A stretch of 64,000 bases of DNA from an uncultured Sphingomonadaceae bacterium (GTDB lineage Bacteria > Pseudomonadota > Alphaproteobacteria > Sphingomonadales > Sphingomonadaceae): NCBI GenBank assembly GCA_947493215.1, contig CANLQE010000001.1:1488001-1552000 (forward strand), written 5' to 3'. Below are positions 18,686 through 27,275 of the stretch, piece after piece. The position numbers and the translations under genes were made by a program. The notes beneath the pieces are model-generated. The model had not been told where the DNA came from and ran no database searches. It was given only the letters and a program-made list of their open reading frames with translations. Numbering within the stretch: position 1 is the stretch's first letter; each line of letters opens with the position of its first letter.

Positions 18686-19336
18686 ATGACCACACCCCTG
18701 ATCTTTGCCATCCCCAAGGGACGGATTCTCGACGAGGCCTTGCCGATGCTGGCTAAGGTCGGGATCGAGCCGTTACCAGAATTTTTCGACAAGGCCAATC
18801 GCAGCCTTATGTTCGGAACCAATCAGGCGCATGTCTCGATCATCCGGGTGCGCGCCTTTGATGTGGCGACCTTTGTCGCCCATGGCGCCGCACAGATCGG
18901 CATTGTCGGCTCGGATGTGGTTGAGGAATTTGGCTATAGCGAGCTTTATGCGCCGGTTGATCTGGGCATTGGCCGCTGCCGTCTGTCGGTGGCGCAGCCC
19001 AAGGATGATGCCGAGCAGATTGGCAATATCTCGCACATAAGAGTCGCCACCAAATATCCCAACCTGACCAGCCGTCATTTTGAAGCACAGGGCATCCAGG
19101 CGGAATGTGTGAAGTTGAACGGTGCAATGGAATTGGCGCCTTCGCTCGGTTTATCACGGCATATCGTTGATCTGGTGGAATCCGGCAGCACGCTGAAAGC
19201 GAATAATCTGGTCGAGACCGACCGGATTATCGACATTTCTGCGCGGCTGGTAGTCAACCGGGCGGCATTCAAGATGCGCAGCGAGGAACTAACCGGATTG
19301 GTGCAGAAATTCCGCGAGCTGGTGGGGCAGGTCTGA
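18686..19336 (+). CDS. hisG: ATP phosphoribosyltransferase, short form
   Basis: 216 residues, the length of the short HisG form that lacks the C-terminal regulatory domain. It catalyses the first step of histidine synthesis (ATP plus PRPP). Conserved segments are [10 protein letters not shown] at the N-terminus, [13 protein letters not shown], and the PRPP-binding [13 protein letters not shown]. Short HisG proteins need the HisRS-like HisZ for activity; hisZ is not in the window. It overlaps hisD by one base (TGATG). Confidence 0.96.
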   Translation: MTTPLIFAIPKGRILDEALPMLAKVGIEPLPEFFDKANRSLMFGTNQAHVSIIRVRAFDVATFVAHGAAQIGIVGSDVVEEFGYSELYAPVDLGIGRCRLSVAQPKDDAEQIGNISHIRVATKYPNLTSRHFEAQGIQAECVKLNGAMELAPSLGLSRHIVDLVESGSTLKANNLVETDRIIDISARLVVNRAAFKMRSEELTGLVQKFRELVGQV

Positions 19337-20631
19337 TGGCTTTGCGGCTTTCAGTATCGGATAGCGGTTTCGCTGAAGCCTTCGACCTGTTGGTCAACGC
19401 CCGGCGCGAGGCGGATGCCGATGTATCAGCCGATGTCGTCGCGATCATCAAAGACGTGCGGTCCCATGGGGACGAAGCTTTGTCGCGGCTCACTCAGAAG
19501 TTTGATGGCCATGATCTCGACTTTACCGGTTGGCAGGTGTCGCAACTAGAATGTGAAGCGGCGCTGGACGGCCTGGATCCCAACCTACGGATCGCTCTGG
19601 AACTGGCCGCCATCCGTATCCGTGACTATCATGAGGGACAAAAGCCCGATAATCGCGACTATCGCGATGATGCTGGCGTGCGCATTGGTGCGCGCTGGAA
19701 TGCGGTCGAGCGGGCGGGAATCTATATTCCCGGTGGCCGTGCGGCTTACCCGTCATCGGTGTTGATGAATGCTATACCGGCAAAAGTTGCCGGCGCTGAT
19801 CGGATCATCATGGTGACTCCGACGCCCGGTGGCGAAGTGAATCCTTTGGTTCTCGCCGCGGCTCAAATTGCCGGCGTCGATGAAATCTGGCGCATTGGCG
19901 GCGCGCAGGCGGTTGCTGCATTGGCCTTTGGTACGGAGAAAATCAAACCGGTCGATGTGATCACCGGCCCCGGCAATGCCTGGGTCGCGGAAGCCAAGCG
20001 ACAGGTATATGGTGTGGTCGGTATAGATATGGTTGCCGGACCTTCAGAAATCGTGGTCGTTGCCGATGGCAAGAATGACCCGGACTGGATTGCAGCAGAT
20101 TTGCTGTCTCAGGCGGAGCATGATCCAACCAGCCAGTCGATATTATTCACTGATGATGCTGCTTTTGCCGATCAGGTTGCAACGCACATTGAAAAGCAGC
20201 TTGGCGAACTGGCGACGAGCAAGACAGCAACGCAAAGCTGGAACGACAATGGTGCAATCATTTTGGTTGATCGGTTGGAAAAGGCTATGCCGCTGGTCGA
20301 TCGTTTGGCTGCCGAGCATCTGGAACTGGCTTGCGATGATCCGCAGGCTTTGTTCAACAAGGTCCGTCATGCGGGTTCTGTATTCTTGGGCCGTCATACA
20401 CCGGAGGCGGTTGGCGACTATGTGGCCGGCCCTAATCATGTGTTGCCGACCGGAAGGCGTGCACGTTTTTCGTCCGGGCTGTCCGTCACAGACTTTATGA
20501 AGCGCACGAGCTTTTTGGAATGTGATAAAGCGGCGCTTGAGAAAATTGGCCCTGCGGCCGTTGCCTTGGCCGAAGCCGAAGGTTTGCCTGCTCATGCCGC
20601 CAGTGTGCAAAAGCGGCTGGACACGCGTTGA
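19336..20631 (+). CDS. hisD: Histidinol dehydrogenase
   Basis: 431 residues, normal for the family. It oxidises L-histidinol to histidine in two NAD+-dependent steps with zinc. Signature segments are GIYIPGGRAAYPSSVLM, VDVITGPGNAWVAEAKR, LLSQAEHDPTSQS and LAAEHLEL, which holds the catalytic Glu/His pair. VAGPNHVLPTG is also present. The start overlaps the hisG stop, so the two are translationally coupled. Confidence 0.97.
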   Translation: MALRLSVSDSGFAEAFDLLVNARREADADVSADVVAIIKDVRSHGDEALSRLTQKFDGHDLDFTGWQVSQLECEAALDGLDPNLRIALELAAIRIRDYHEGQKPDNRDYRDDAGVRIGARWNAVERAGIYIPGGRAAYPSSVLMNAIPAKVAGADRIIMVTPTPGGEVNPLVLAAAQIAGVDEIWRIGGAQAVAALAFGTEKIKPVDVITGPGNAWVAEAKRQVYGVVGIDMVAGPSEIVVVADGKNDPDWIAADLLSQAEHDPTSQSILFTDDAAFADQVATHIEKQLGELATSKTATQSWNDNGAIILVDRLEKAMPLVDRLAAEHLELACDDPQALFNKVRHAGSVFLGRHTPEAVGDYVAGPNHVLPTGRRARFSSGLSVTDFMKRTSFLECDKAALEKIGPAAVALAEAEGLPAHAASVQKRLDTR

Positions 20632-20654
20632 TAATCAACAGAAAGACAGAGCCT

Positions 20655-21182
20655 ATGACCATTTCATTATATGACGCCGTTATTCCGTCACAGCTTCAGA
20701 TTATTGCAGCCGTTCGCGGGCTGGTCGATAAGGCGAAAACCCATTGTGAAGAGACCGGCACTGCTGCCGAAGACATTATCGGTGCACGGTTGATTAAAGA
20801 CATGCAGCCCTTTTCCTACCAGGTGAAATGTTGTCGTGAGCATTCGCTAGGGGCGATAGAGGCGGTGCGTGAAGGCGTGTTTACACCCAGCCTGGTGGCA
20901 CCACCAGACAGCTGGGAAGGTCTTTACGAGAAGCTGGATGAAGCGAAAGCCGGGCTTGCAAAGGTTGACGAAGCAGAGATGACCGCTTTTGTCGGACAAC
21001 CAATGGAATTTCGTTTCGGAAAGACCGTCATGCCATTTACTGCTGAAAATTTTCTGCTCAGTTTCGCACAGCCCAATTTCTATTTCCACGCAACCACGGC
21101 CTATGATCTCCTTCGTGAACGCGGCTTCCAGATTGGCAAAATGGATTTTGTGGGTGTTCCGCGGATGAAGCAACCAGCATGA
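20655..21182 (+). CDS. DUF1993 family protein
   Basis: 175 residues. I took the ATG at 20655, giving MTISLYDAVIPSQLQ, which matches the usual start of the family; an upstream TTG at 20628 is in frame but adds an atypical tail. The sequence has the helical DinB-like layout of DUF1993 (LIKDMQPFSYQVK, then FLLSFAQPNFYFHATTAYDLLRERG). The function is unknown. It lies between hisD and nusB and overlaps nusB as ATGA. Confidence 0.85.
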   Translation: MTISLYDAVIPSQLQIIAAVRGLVDKAKTHCEETGTAAEDIIGARLIKDMQPFSYQVKCCREHSLGAIEAVREGVFTPSLVAPPDSWEGLYEKLDEAKAGLAKVDEAEMTAFVGQPMEFRFGKTVMPFTAENFLLSFAQPNFYFHATTAYDLLRERGFQIGKMDFVGVPRMKQPA

Positions 21183-21628
21183 CCGCAAAATCAAACACTC
21201 GATCCACCGCCCGCCTTGCTGCGGTACAAGCGTTATTTCAGCACGACATGGAAAAGACGCCGGTTCCGCGCCTGCTTAAGGAATTTCATGATCACCGGCT
21301 TGGAGCGGAAATTGAGGATGAACAATATCGCCCCGTTGAGGTGGATTTCTTTGATGAGTTGGTCGTCGGAGCGTCCGAAAAACGCGACGAAATCGACGCG
21401 CTAATTACTGCAAATCTGGCATCTGGCTGGTCTATAGGGCGTCTCGACAAAACAATGTTGCAAATCTTGCGCGTAGGGGCCTTTGAATTATTAGCGCGGG
21501 ACGATGTCCCGACGGGGACAGTAATCACCGAATATGTTGATGTCGCACATGCTTTTTTTAACAAAAAGGATAGCGGCTTTGTTAACGGATTACTGGACGC
21601 TATAGCTAAGCAGGTACGGGGCAGCTGA
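21179..21628 (+). CDS. nusB: Transcription antitermination factor NusB
   Basis: 149 residues, the usual size, all helical. Conserved parts are STARLAAVQALFQHDM near the N-terminus, RLDKTMLQILRVGAFELL, and DVPTGTVITEYVDVAH with the final FVNGLLDAIA. NusB binds boxA RNA with NusE (S10) and supports antitermination of rRNA operons. It overlaps the DUF1993 gene by 4 bp; a 92-bp leader then separates it from thiL. Confidence 0.95.
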   Translation: MTAKSNTRSTARLAAVQALFQHDMEKTPVPRLLKEFHDHRLGAEIEDEQYRPVEVDFFDELVVGASEKRDEIDALITANLASGWSIGRLDKTMLQILRVGAFELLARDDVPTGTVITEYVDVAHAFFNKKDSGFVNGLLDAIAKQVRGS

Positions 21629-21640
21629 GGGGCTGACATA

Positions 21641-21699
21641 TCACACGTTCCTGTTTGGTAGGGGAGTGTGAGTGGTAGTAATAGATGTGGGGCACATCT
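21641..21699 (+). other. Two small hairpins in the nusB-thiL gap
   Basis: TCACAC/GTGTGA arms at 21641-21671 are followed by AGATGTG-GGG-CACATCT at 21683-21699 with TTCTTT after it. The second looks like a weak terminator or attenuator. The TPP-riboswitch core was looked for and is not present. Confidence 0.35.
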
Positions 21700-21720
21700 T
21701 CTTTGTGAAGGGGGCCTCAA

Positions 21721-22656
21721 TTGACCGAACTAGATTTTATTGACCAGTTGAAAGCACTGGCAACCCACCCGGCTGCGCGGGGATTGGCCGATGATGCGGC
21801 TGTTTTACCTTTTGGTCGGCACAAGTTGGTCATGACCCATGACATGATGGTCGAAGACAGGCATTTTTTGTCCAGTGCTGATCCTGCCGATGTGGCTTGG
21901 AAGCTGGTCGCCGTGAATCTGTCTGATCTAGCGGCCAAAGGGGCTAAGCCACTCGGCATATTAATGGGTTATAGCAGGGCAGGCGATGATGCTTGGGATG
22001 CAGCTTTTATCCGCGGACTAAAAGAAGCAATCAGCCATTTTTGCGTGCCCTTGCTCGGCGGCGATACCGTGTCTGTGGGAGATGGCGGCAAACGCACTTT
22101 AGCGCTGACCGCTTTTGGTGAAGCGAAAGGCCATATCATTCCTGCCCGCTGCGGCGCGGCACAGGGGCACAGCATTTATGTGACTGGCAATATCGGGGAC
22201 GCTTGGGCTGGTTTGCAGATAGCATCCGGGAAAGCACATGCTGCAGATATAGAAACATCGGCGACTTTGCTAAAGGCACATAATCGGCCGGAGCCGAAAT
22301 TGGAAGATGGCCGGGCCCTGTCATCATTGGTTAGTGCGATGATGGATATATCGGACGGCCTTTTGCTCGACGCTTCGCGGATAGCAAGCGCAAGCGGGGT
22401 CAATTTAGAAATCGATCTGGATCAGCTTCCTCTGTCAAAGGCTTTTACGACCGTATTCGGTGATGACGAAGACGCCAGAATGAGTGCGGCGACGGGCGGC
22501 GATGATTATCAATTGCTGCTGACGGCCAGCCCTGAAACCGTGTTACCGATCAATTTGACCCTAATTGGCAAGTGTCGGCCCGGATCGGGCGTTTCATTGG
22601 TCCAAAAAGGCGAGCGCATTGGTTTGCCCGAAACGCTTGGTTTCGTGCATGCTTAA
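21721..22656 (+). CDS. thiL: Thiamine-monophosphate kinase
   Basis: 311 residues. It phosphorylates thiamine monophosphate to the diphosphate. Typical segments are FIDQLKALA, GLADDAAVL with the metal-binding Asp pair, THDMMVEDRHFL, AVNLSDLAAKGAKPLG and MDISDGLLLDASRIA, then TGGDDYQLL. The start is TTG, preceded by GAAGGGGG at suitable spacing; no ATG is available nearby. It follows nusB in the same direction, a frequent pairing in alphaproteobacteria. Confidence 0.94.
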   Translation: MTELDFIDQLKALATHPAARGLADDAAVLPFGRHKLVMTHDMMVEDRHFLSSADPADVAWKLVAVNLSDLAAKGAKPLGILMGYSRAGDDAWDAAFIRGLKEAISHFCVPLLGGDTVSVGDGGKRTLALTAFGEAKGHIIPARCGAAQGHSIYVTGNIGDAWAGLQIASGKAHAADIETSATLLKAHNRPEPKLEDGRALSSLVSAMMDISDGLLLDASRIASASGVNLEIDLDQLPLSKAFTTVFGDDEDARMSAATGGDDYQLLLTASPETVLPINLTLIGKCRPGSGVSLVQKGERIGLPETLGFVHA

Positions 22657-22722
22657 TCCATTCTGATTTCTATCAATTTGCGGAGTATCTGAAATGCTAG
22701 GTTATACCTCTAAAATCAGGGG

Positions 22723-22779
22723 TTGCGCCATGCGGATCACGCATTATAAGTTTCCGCGATAACGCCCCAATTCTGGGGC
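22723..22779 (+). promoter_or_regulatory. Possible promoter and leader hairpin of hppA
   Basis: TTGCGC at 22723 and TATAAG at 22745 are 16 bp apart and could be a -35/-10 pair. A perfect stem GCCCCA-ATTC-TGGGGC follows at 22764-22779, so it would lie in the 5' leader. hppA itself has a strong AGGGGGAGAA ribosome site. The promoter call is weak. Confidence 0.35.
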
Positions 22780-22815
22780 ATTTCACTATAATAATTTAGG
22801 GGGAGAAGAACAGCA

Positions 22816-24933
22816 ATGACTGTTGTCACCATTTCAATAATCTGTGGTTTAATTGCCATAGTATATGGGTTTGTTACAAGCCGTCAGGTGCTTAACGCGC
22901 CGGCTGGCAATGAAAAAATGCAAGACATTGCTGCGGCTATTCAGGAAGGCGCACAAGCCTATCTGAACCGCCAATATCGCGCGATTGGTATCGTTGGCGT
23001 TGTAGTCGCGGTCATAGTTTACCTGTTTCTCGGCGGAATTTCCACGGTTGGTTTCCTTGTTGGCGCCATTCTTTCCGGCGTAGCTGGCTATATCGGCATG
23101 AACATTTCGGTTCGTGCTAATGTCCGCACGGCGCAAGGTGCTAGCGAAAGTCTGCAAACTGGTCTCACCGTGGCGTTTCGCGCTGGTGCCGTAACCGGTA
23201 TGCTGGTTGCTGGATTGGCTCTTTTGGCTATCTCAATCTTCTTCTGGGTGCTAACCACGCAGATGGGTCTTGAAGCGAAAAGTCGGACTGTTATTGACTC
23301 TCTGGTTGCTCTTGCTTTTGGCGCTTCGCTAATTTCCATTTTCGCACGTCTCGGCGGTGGTATCTTTACCAAAGCTGCTGACGTTGGCGCTGACTTGGTT
23401 GGTAAGGTTGAAGCGGGCATTCCTGAGGATGATCCACGCAACCCAGCAACAATTGCTGATAATGTCGGCGACAATGTTGGTGACTGTGCTGGTATGGCTG
23501 CCGATCTGTTCGAAACCTATGTTGTGACTGTCGGTGCTACCATGGTTCTGCTGGCGCTTACTGTCGGCAATTTGGTTGGTAACACAGTTCTCTACGATCT
23601 CATGTCATTGCCGCTTATCGTTGGCGGTGTCTGCATCATTACCTCGATCATCGGTACTTATATGGTCCGGTTGGGTAGCAGCAACAACATCATGGGCGCT
23701 CTGTACAAGGGCTTCATCACCACTGCTGTTCTGTCGATCCCTGCAATCTGGTATGTCACGATGCGCACGCTTGGTGACATGGATACGGTAATCGGTGCCA
23801 ATCTTGATGGCACCGGTGGTTTCACCGGCATGGCGTTGTTCTGGTCGATGATGGTTGGTTTGGCTGTGACCGGCTTGATCATCTGGATTACCGAATATTA
23901 TACCGGCACAGAATATCGTCCGGTGCGTTCTATCGCTAAATCGTCAGAAACAGGTCATGGTACTAATGTGATCCAAGGTCTGGCTATTTCGATGGAAGCG
24001 ACTGCGTTGCCAACATTGGTCATCGTGATCGGTATTGTTGTGGCATTCCAGCTTGCTGGTTTGATCGGCATTGCTTTCGCGGCAACGGCGATGTTGGCTT
24101 TGGCTGGTATGGTTGTGGCGCTTGATGCTTATGGTCCGGTTACTGACAATGCTGGCGGTATCGCCGAAATGTCAGGTCTGGATGAAAGCGTTCGGGAAAA
24201 AACCGATGCACTTGACGCTGTGGGTAACACCACCAAAGCGGTTACCAAAGGCTATGCCATTGGTTCTGCTGGTCTGGCGGCACTTGTGCTTTTCTCGGCT
24301 TATACCGCTGACCTCAAAGAGTTCTTCCCGAACCTTGAAGTCAACTTCAGCCTTGAAAACCCCTATGTGATTGTCGGTTTGCTGCTTGGTGCGCTTTTGC
24401 CTTATCTCTTCGGAGCTATGGGTATGACCGCTGTGGGCCGCGCTGCTGGTGACGTTGTAAAAGACGTTCGCGCGCAGTTTGCTGCTGACAAGGGCATTAT
24501 GGATGGCACATCGCGTCCTGATTATGCGCGTACGGTTGATCTGGTGACCAAGGCGGCGATTAAGGAAATGATCCTACCATCGCTGCTACCGGTACTGGCG
24601 CCAATTGTGGTCTATTTCGTGGTCACAGCGGTTGCCGGTCAAGCAGAAGGCTTTGCGGCTCTGGGCGCATTGCTGCTGGGCGTGATCGTCTCTGGTCTGT
24701 TCGTTGCTCTGTCGATGACAGCAGGCGGCGGCGCATGGGATAATGCGAAAAAATATATCGAAGACGGCAATCATGGCGGCAAAGGTTCAGAAGCCCATAA
24801 AGCTGCCGTGACGGGCGATACTGTGGGTGATCCTTACAAGGATACTGCAGGTCCAGCCGTCAACCCGATGATCAAAATCACCAATATTGTTGCCTTGTTG
24901 CTGCTCGCAGCACTGGCGCACGGTATGGCATAA
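22816..24933 (+). CDS. hppA: K+-independent membrane-bound pyrophosphatase (proton pump)
   Basis: 705 residues with about 16 TM helices. The pyrophosphate-binding loop [19 protein letters not shown] is followed by [17 protein letters not shown] second acidic set, [19 protein letters not shown], is near the end. The subtype is visible: [10 protein letters not shown] has Lys474 and Thr477 where K+-dependent enzymes have Ala, so the enzyme should be K+-independent and pump protons. It hydrolyses PPi and stores the energy as a membrane gradient. It is monocistronic, closed by a strong terminator. Confidence 0.97.
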   Translation: MTVVTISIICGLIAIVYGFVTSRQVLNAPAGNEKMQDIAAAIQEGAQAYLNRQYRAIGIVGVVVAVIVYLFLGGISTVGFLVGAILSGVAGYIGMNISVRANVRTAQGASESLQTGLTVAFRAGAVTGMLVAGLALLAISIFFWVLTTQMGLEAKSRTVIDSLVALAFGASLISIFARLGGGIFTKAADVGADLVGKVEAGIPEDDPRNPATIADNVGDNVGDCAGMAADLFETYVVTVGATMVLLALTVGNLVGNTVLYDLMSLPLIVGGVCIITSIIGTYMVRLGSSNNIMGALYKGFITTAVLSIPAIWYVTMRTLGDMDTVIGANLDGTGGFTGMALFWSMMVGLAVTGLIIWITEYYTGTEYRPVRSIAKSSETGHGTNVIQGLAISMEATALPTLVIVIGIVVAFQLAGLIGIAFAATAMLALAGMVVALDAYGPVTDNAGGIAEMSGLDESVREKTDALDAVGNTTKAVTKGYAIGSAGLAALVLFSAYTADLKEFFPNLEVNFSLENPYVIVGLLLGALLPYLFGAMGMTAVGRAAGDVVKDVRAQFAADKGIMDGTSRPDYARTVDLVTKAAIKEMILPSLLPVLAPIVVYFVVTAVAGQAEGFAALGALLLGVIVSGLFVALSMTAGGGAWDNAKKYIEDGNHGGKGSEAHKAAVTGDTVGDPYKDTAGPAVNPMIKITNIVALLLLAALAHGMA

Positions 24934-24959
24934 GCCAGACCACTTATTGGTTTAAAAGA

Positions 24960-24993
24960 CCCCGCTGGAAGTAATTCCGGCGGGGTTTTCTTT
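24960..24993 (+). terminator. Rho-independent terminator of hppA
   Basis: An 11-bp stem (CCCCGCTGGAA / TTCCGGCGGGG, one G-U pair) closes on a GTAA loop and is followed by TTTTCTTT. It starts 26 bp after the hppA stop. Confidence 0.9.
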
Positions 24994-25087
24994 GGAAAAC
25001 ACTCTATCGGGGCATCAATTTGCCGTCGTTAATCGCTTATTACCCTATTTTTGCTAGCAAACTAGGCAAGTTAAAGAGGGTGATGAT

Positions 25088-26305
25088 ATGGATGCAGGTG
25101 GGTTCCAGGCCCAAAGTGATGAGGTTTTCTACTATGAAACCGCTGATCGGGTGTGCCTGAATAGCTCTGCGTCAGCAGAGCTGGTGCCTATTGCAACTAT
25201 GGGGGATAAATTGCTGCCATCATGGCAGAAGCTCGCTCGTAACGCCGTAGAGCCTAATGTTTTCTATGAACATTATTTACTCGGCCCCGCGTTGCAGCAT
25301 TTTTCTACTCATTCAGAGCTGAGTTTGTTTCTCTTTTGGGCAGGAGTCCCTCATAAATCTGATCTTTTGGGGTTGATGCCAGTGGGACCGTCTCGGCAGT
25401 TTGGCCGCTGGCCAGTGCCGTTTGTCCAGAACTGGACCCATCATAACGGCTTTCTTGGAACGCCGCTGGTGCGCAACGGGTTTGAGAATCAATTCTGGAC
25501 CGCTTTGTTTAAAGAACTGGACGCCAAAAACTGGCCGGGGTTTTTCCACGTCAGAGGCCTGACCGTAGGCGGACCGCTCGATCAAGCTTTGCGCTCAGTC
25601 TGTGCCCGGCAACAGCGCCGTTGTGATTTGGTACATAGTGAAGCTCGGGCTTTGCTGCAGAGCAATCTGGACACCAAGAGCTATTATGCCGAAACCGTTC
25701 GTTCCAAGAAGCGCAAAGAGCTGCGCCGTCAAGCAAAACGCTTGGCTGAAATGGGCAACCTCAAATTTACGCACCATAAAGATGATGTCGGATTGGATGC
25801 ATGGACTGCTGATTTCCTAAAACTGGAGCGGCAGAGCTGGAAAGGGCGGGAGGGTTCGGCGCTCGACTGTTCGGAGGATACCCGCGCCTTTTTTGGTGAC
25901 ACTCTCAAGGAAGCGGCGACGGTCGGCCAACTTGAGCGTCATGATTTGCGGTTGGATGGCAAGCCGTTGGCTATGCTGGTGAACTTTCATTCCGCACCGG
26001 GCAGCTTTTCATTCAAAACGACCTTTGACGATGACTATGCCCGTTTCTCTCCCGGTGTTTTGCTCCAGCTTGAGAATCTCAAAGTTCTGGAACAACCAGG
26101 TATTGACTGGATGGATAGTTGTGCAGCCGAAGACCATCCAATGATCGATAGCTTATGGTCCGGACGCCGCCATATTGGCCGTTTCTCGATCGAGCTTAAG
26201 GGTTTATCGCGCACTGCCATGTTTCGCGGTGTGCGTCTCGGGGAAGACCTGATGGCCCATATCAAGAAGCGTGAAATAATCGATGTTATGCAGGCGCAGC
26301 GATGA
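25088..26305 (+). CDS. FemAB/GNAT-like acyltransferase family protein
   Basis: 405 residues. The basic helix KKRKELRRQAKRLAEMG, then the C-terminal half with LERQSWKGREGSAL, LERHDLRLDGKPLAMLVNF and FDDDYARFSPGVLLQLENLKVL, match the GNAT-related domain of the BioF2/FemAB-like (CelD-type) group. These enzymes transfer acyl or aminoacyl groups. It has no signal peptide and is probably cytoplasmic. It ends in an ATGA overlap with the JmjC/cupin-like gene, so the two proteins are likely made together. The substrate is unknown. Confidence 0.75.
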   Translation: MDAGGFQAQSDEVFYYETADRVCLNSSASAELVPIATMGDKLLPSWQKLARNAVEPNVFYEHYLLGPALQHFSTHSELSLFLFWAGVPHKSDLLGLMPVGPSRQFGRWPVPFVQNWTHHNGFLGTPLVRNGFENQFWTALFKELDAKNWPGFFHVRGLTVGGPLDQALRSVCARQQRRCDLVHSEARALLQSNLDTKSYYAETVRSKKRKELRRQAKRLAEMGNLKFTHHKDDVGLDAWTADFLKLERQSWKGREGSALDCSEDTRAFFGDTLKEAATVGQLERHDLRLDGKPLAMLVNFHSAPGSFSFKTTFDDDYARFSPGVLLQLENLKVLEQPGIDWMDSCAAEDHPMIDSLWSGRRHIGRFSIELKGLSRTAMFRGVRLGEDLMAHIKKREIIDVMQAQR

Positions 26306-27177
26306 ACCAGATTTCCGGCAAAGATGGTTTTAGCAGGCAGGTATTCGGCGATGACATGCGGCGTCAATTTGCTGTCTGCTATCCTGAGAAATCTCAGATA
26401 TTAGATCATAATATGGCAGCCAATGAACTGCTCACACTGGAATCTTTGGCTAAGCTTGGGTCTGCACTGCCTGAAGCGAGTGTAGAATATAATCCCGGTG
26501 ATCTGCCGGTAGGAATTGATCCTGCAGATGTTCCCGATAACGGTATGTCGATCGCCGATACGATTTTAATGATCGAAAATTCGGCGAGCTGGGCGGTGCT
26601 GAAGAATATCGAGCAGGTGCCGGAATATGAAGCGCTGCTGCTGTCTTTGCTCGCTGAGATTAAGCCGATATTGGAAAGCAAGACCGGTAAGATGCTGCGG
26701 CCTCAGGGTTTCATCTTTGTCTCATCACCTAACGCAATGACGCCTTATCATTTCGATCCAGAGCATAATATCCTGCTACAACTGCGTGGCGAGAAGACAA
26801 TGACAGTCTTTCCCGCAGGCGACGAACGATTTGCTCCCCCTTCAGCTCATGAGTCCTATCATACCGGAGGACCGCGCAATTTGGTGTGGCAAGAGAGCTT
26901 TGCGAAACAAGGTCAGGCTTGTCATCTGACACCGGGAAAAGCGATTTTCGTGCCAGTCATGGCACCGCATTTTGTACAAAACGGGCCAGTGCCTAGTGTC
27001 TCTCTTTCGATTACGTGGCGTTCCGACTGGAGTTTTGCCGAGGCTGATGCCCATGCGTTTAATTATATGCTGCGCGGTTGGGGTTTGAACCCTGGTGCGC
27101 CGGGGCGCTTCCCGGAGCAGAATAAGGCGAAGGCTCTAAGCTGGCGAATTTTGAGGAAACTACATCTCGTGAAATAA
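26302..27177 (+). CDS. JmjC/cupin-like oxygenase-family protein
   Basis: 291 residues. The metal-binding facial triad of cupin-like 2-oxoglutarate oxygenases is visible as H150-x-D152 (PYHFDPEH) and H223 (MAPHFVQN), with LLQLRGEKTMTVFPAG between. The layout fits the cupin_8/JmjC group, often annotated as transcriptional regulators although they are predicted hydroxylases. It overlaps the GNAT-like gene by 4 bp. The target is unknown. The gene end is convergent with a TonB receptor gene 98 bp away, with no obvious terminator. Confidence 0.78.
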   Translation: MNQISGKDGFSRQVFGDDMRRQFAVCYPEKSQILDHNMAANELLTLESLAKLGSALPEASVEYNPGDLPVGIDPADVPDNGMSIADTILMIENSASWAVLKNIEQVPEYEALLLSLLAEIKPILESKTGKMLRPQGFIFVSSPNAMTPYHFDPEHNILLQLRGEKTMTVFPAGDERFAPPSAHESYHTGGPRNLVWQESFAKQGQACHLTPGKAIFVPVMAPHFVQNGPVPSVSLSITWRSDWSFAEADAHAFNYMLRGWGLNPGAPGRFPEQNKAKALSWRILRKLHLVK

Positions 27178-27275
27178 TGCGTGTCGCGAACTGTAGAGTA
27201 TCCTTTTTGGGCTGTTTTCAATATTCTTCCGTATTCCCAATATCATAGCGGCATGTCTGTTCGACAACCCTATTG

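Noticed and set aside
18646-18822. Longer start for the DUF2332 gene
   Set aside because: The extension runs antisense into hisG and has no ribosome site; the ATG at 18645 does.
21641-21720. TPP riboswitch before thiL
   Set aside because: The conserved CTGAGA and ACCTGATC cores are missing.
24934-25087. tRNA or small RNA after hppA
   Set aside because: Only the terminator stem was found; no cloverleaf arms or conserved tRNA boxes are visible.
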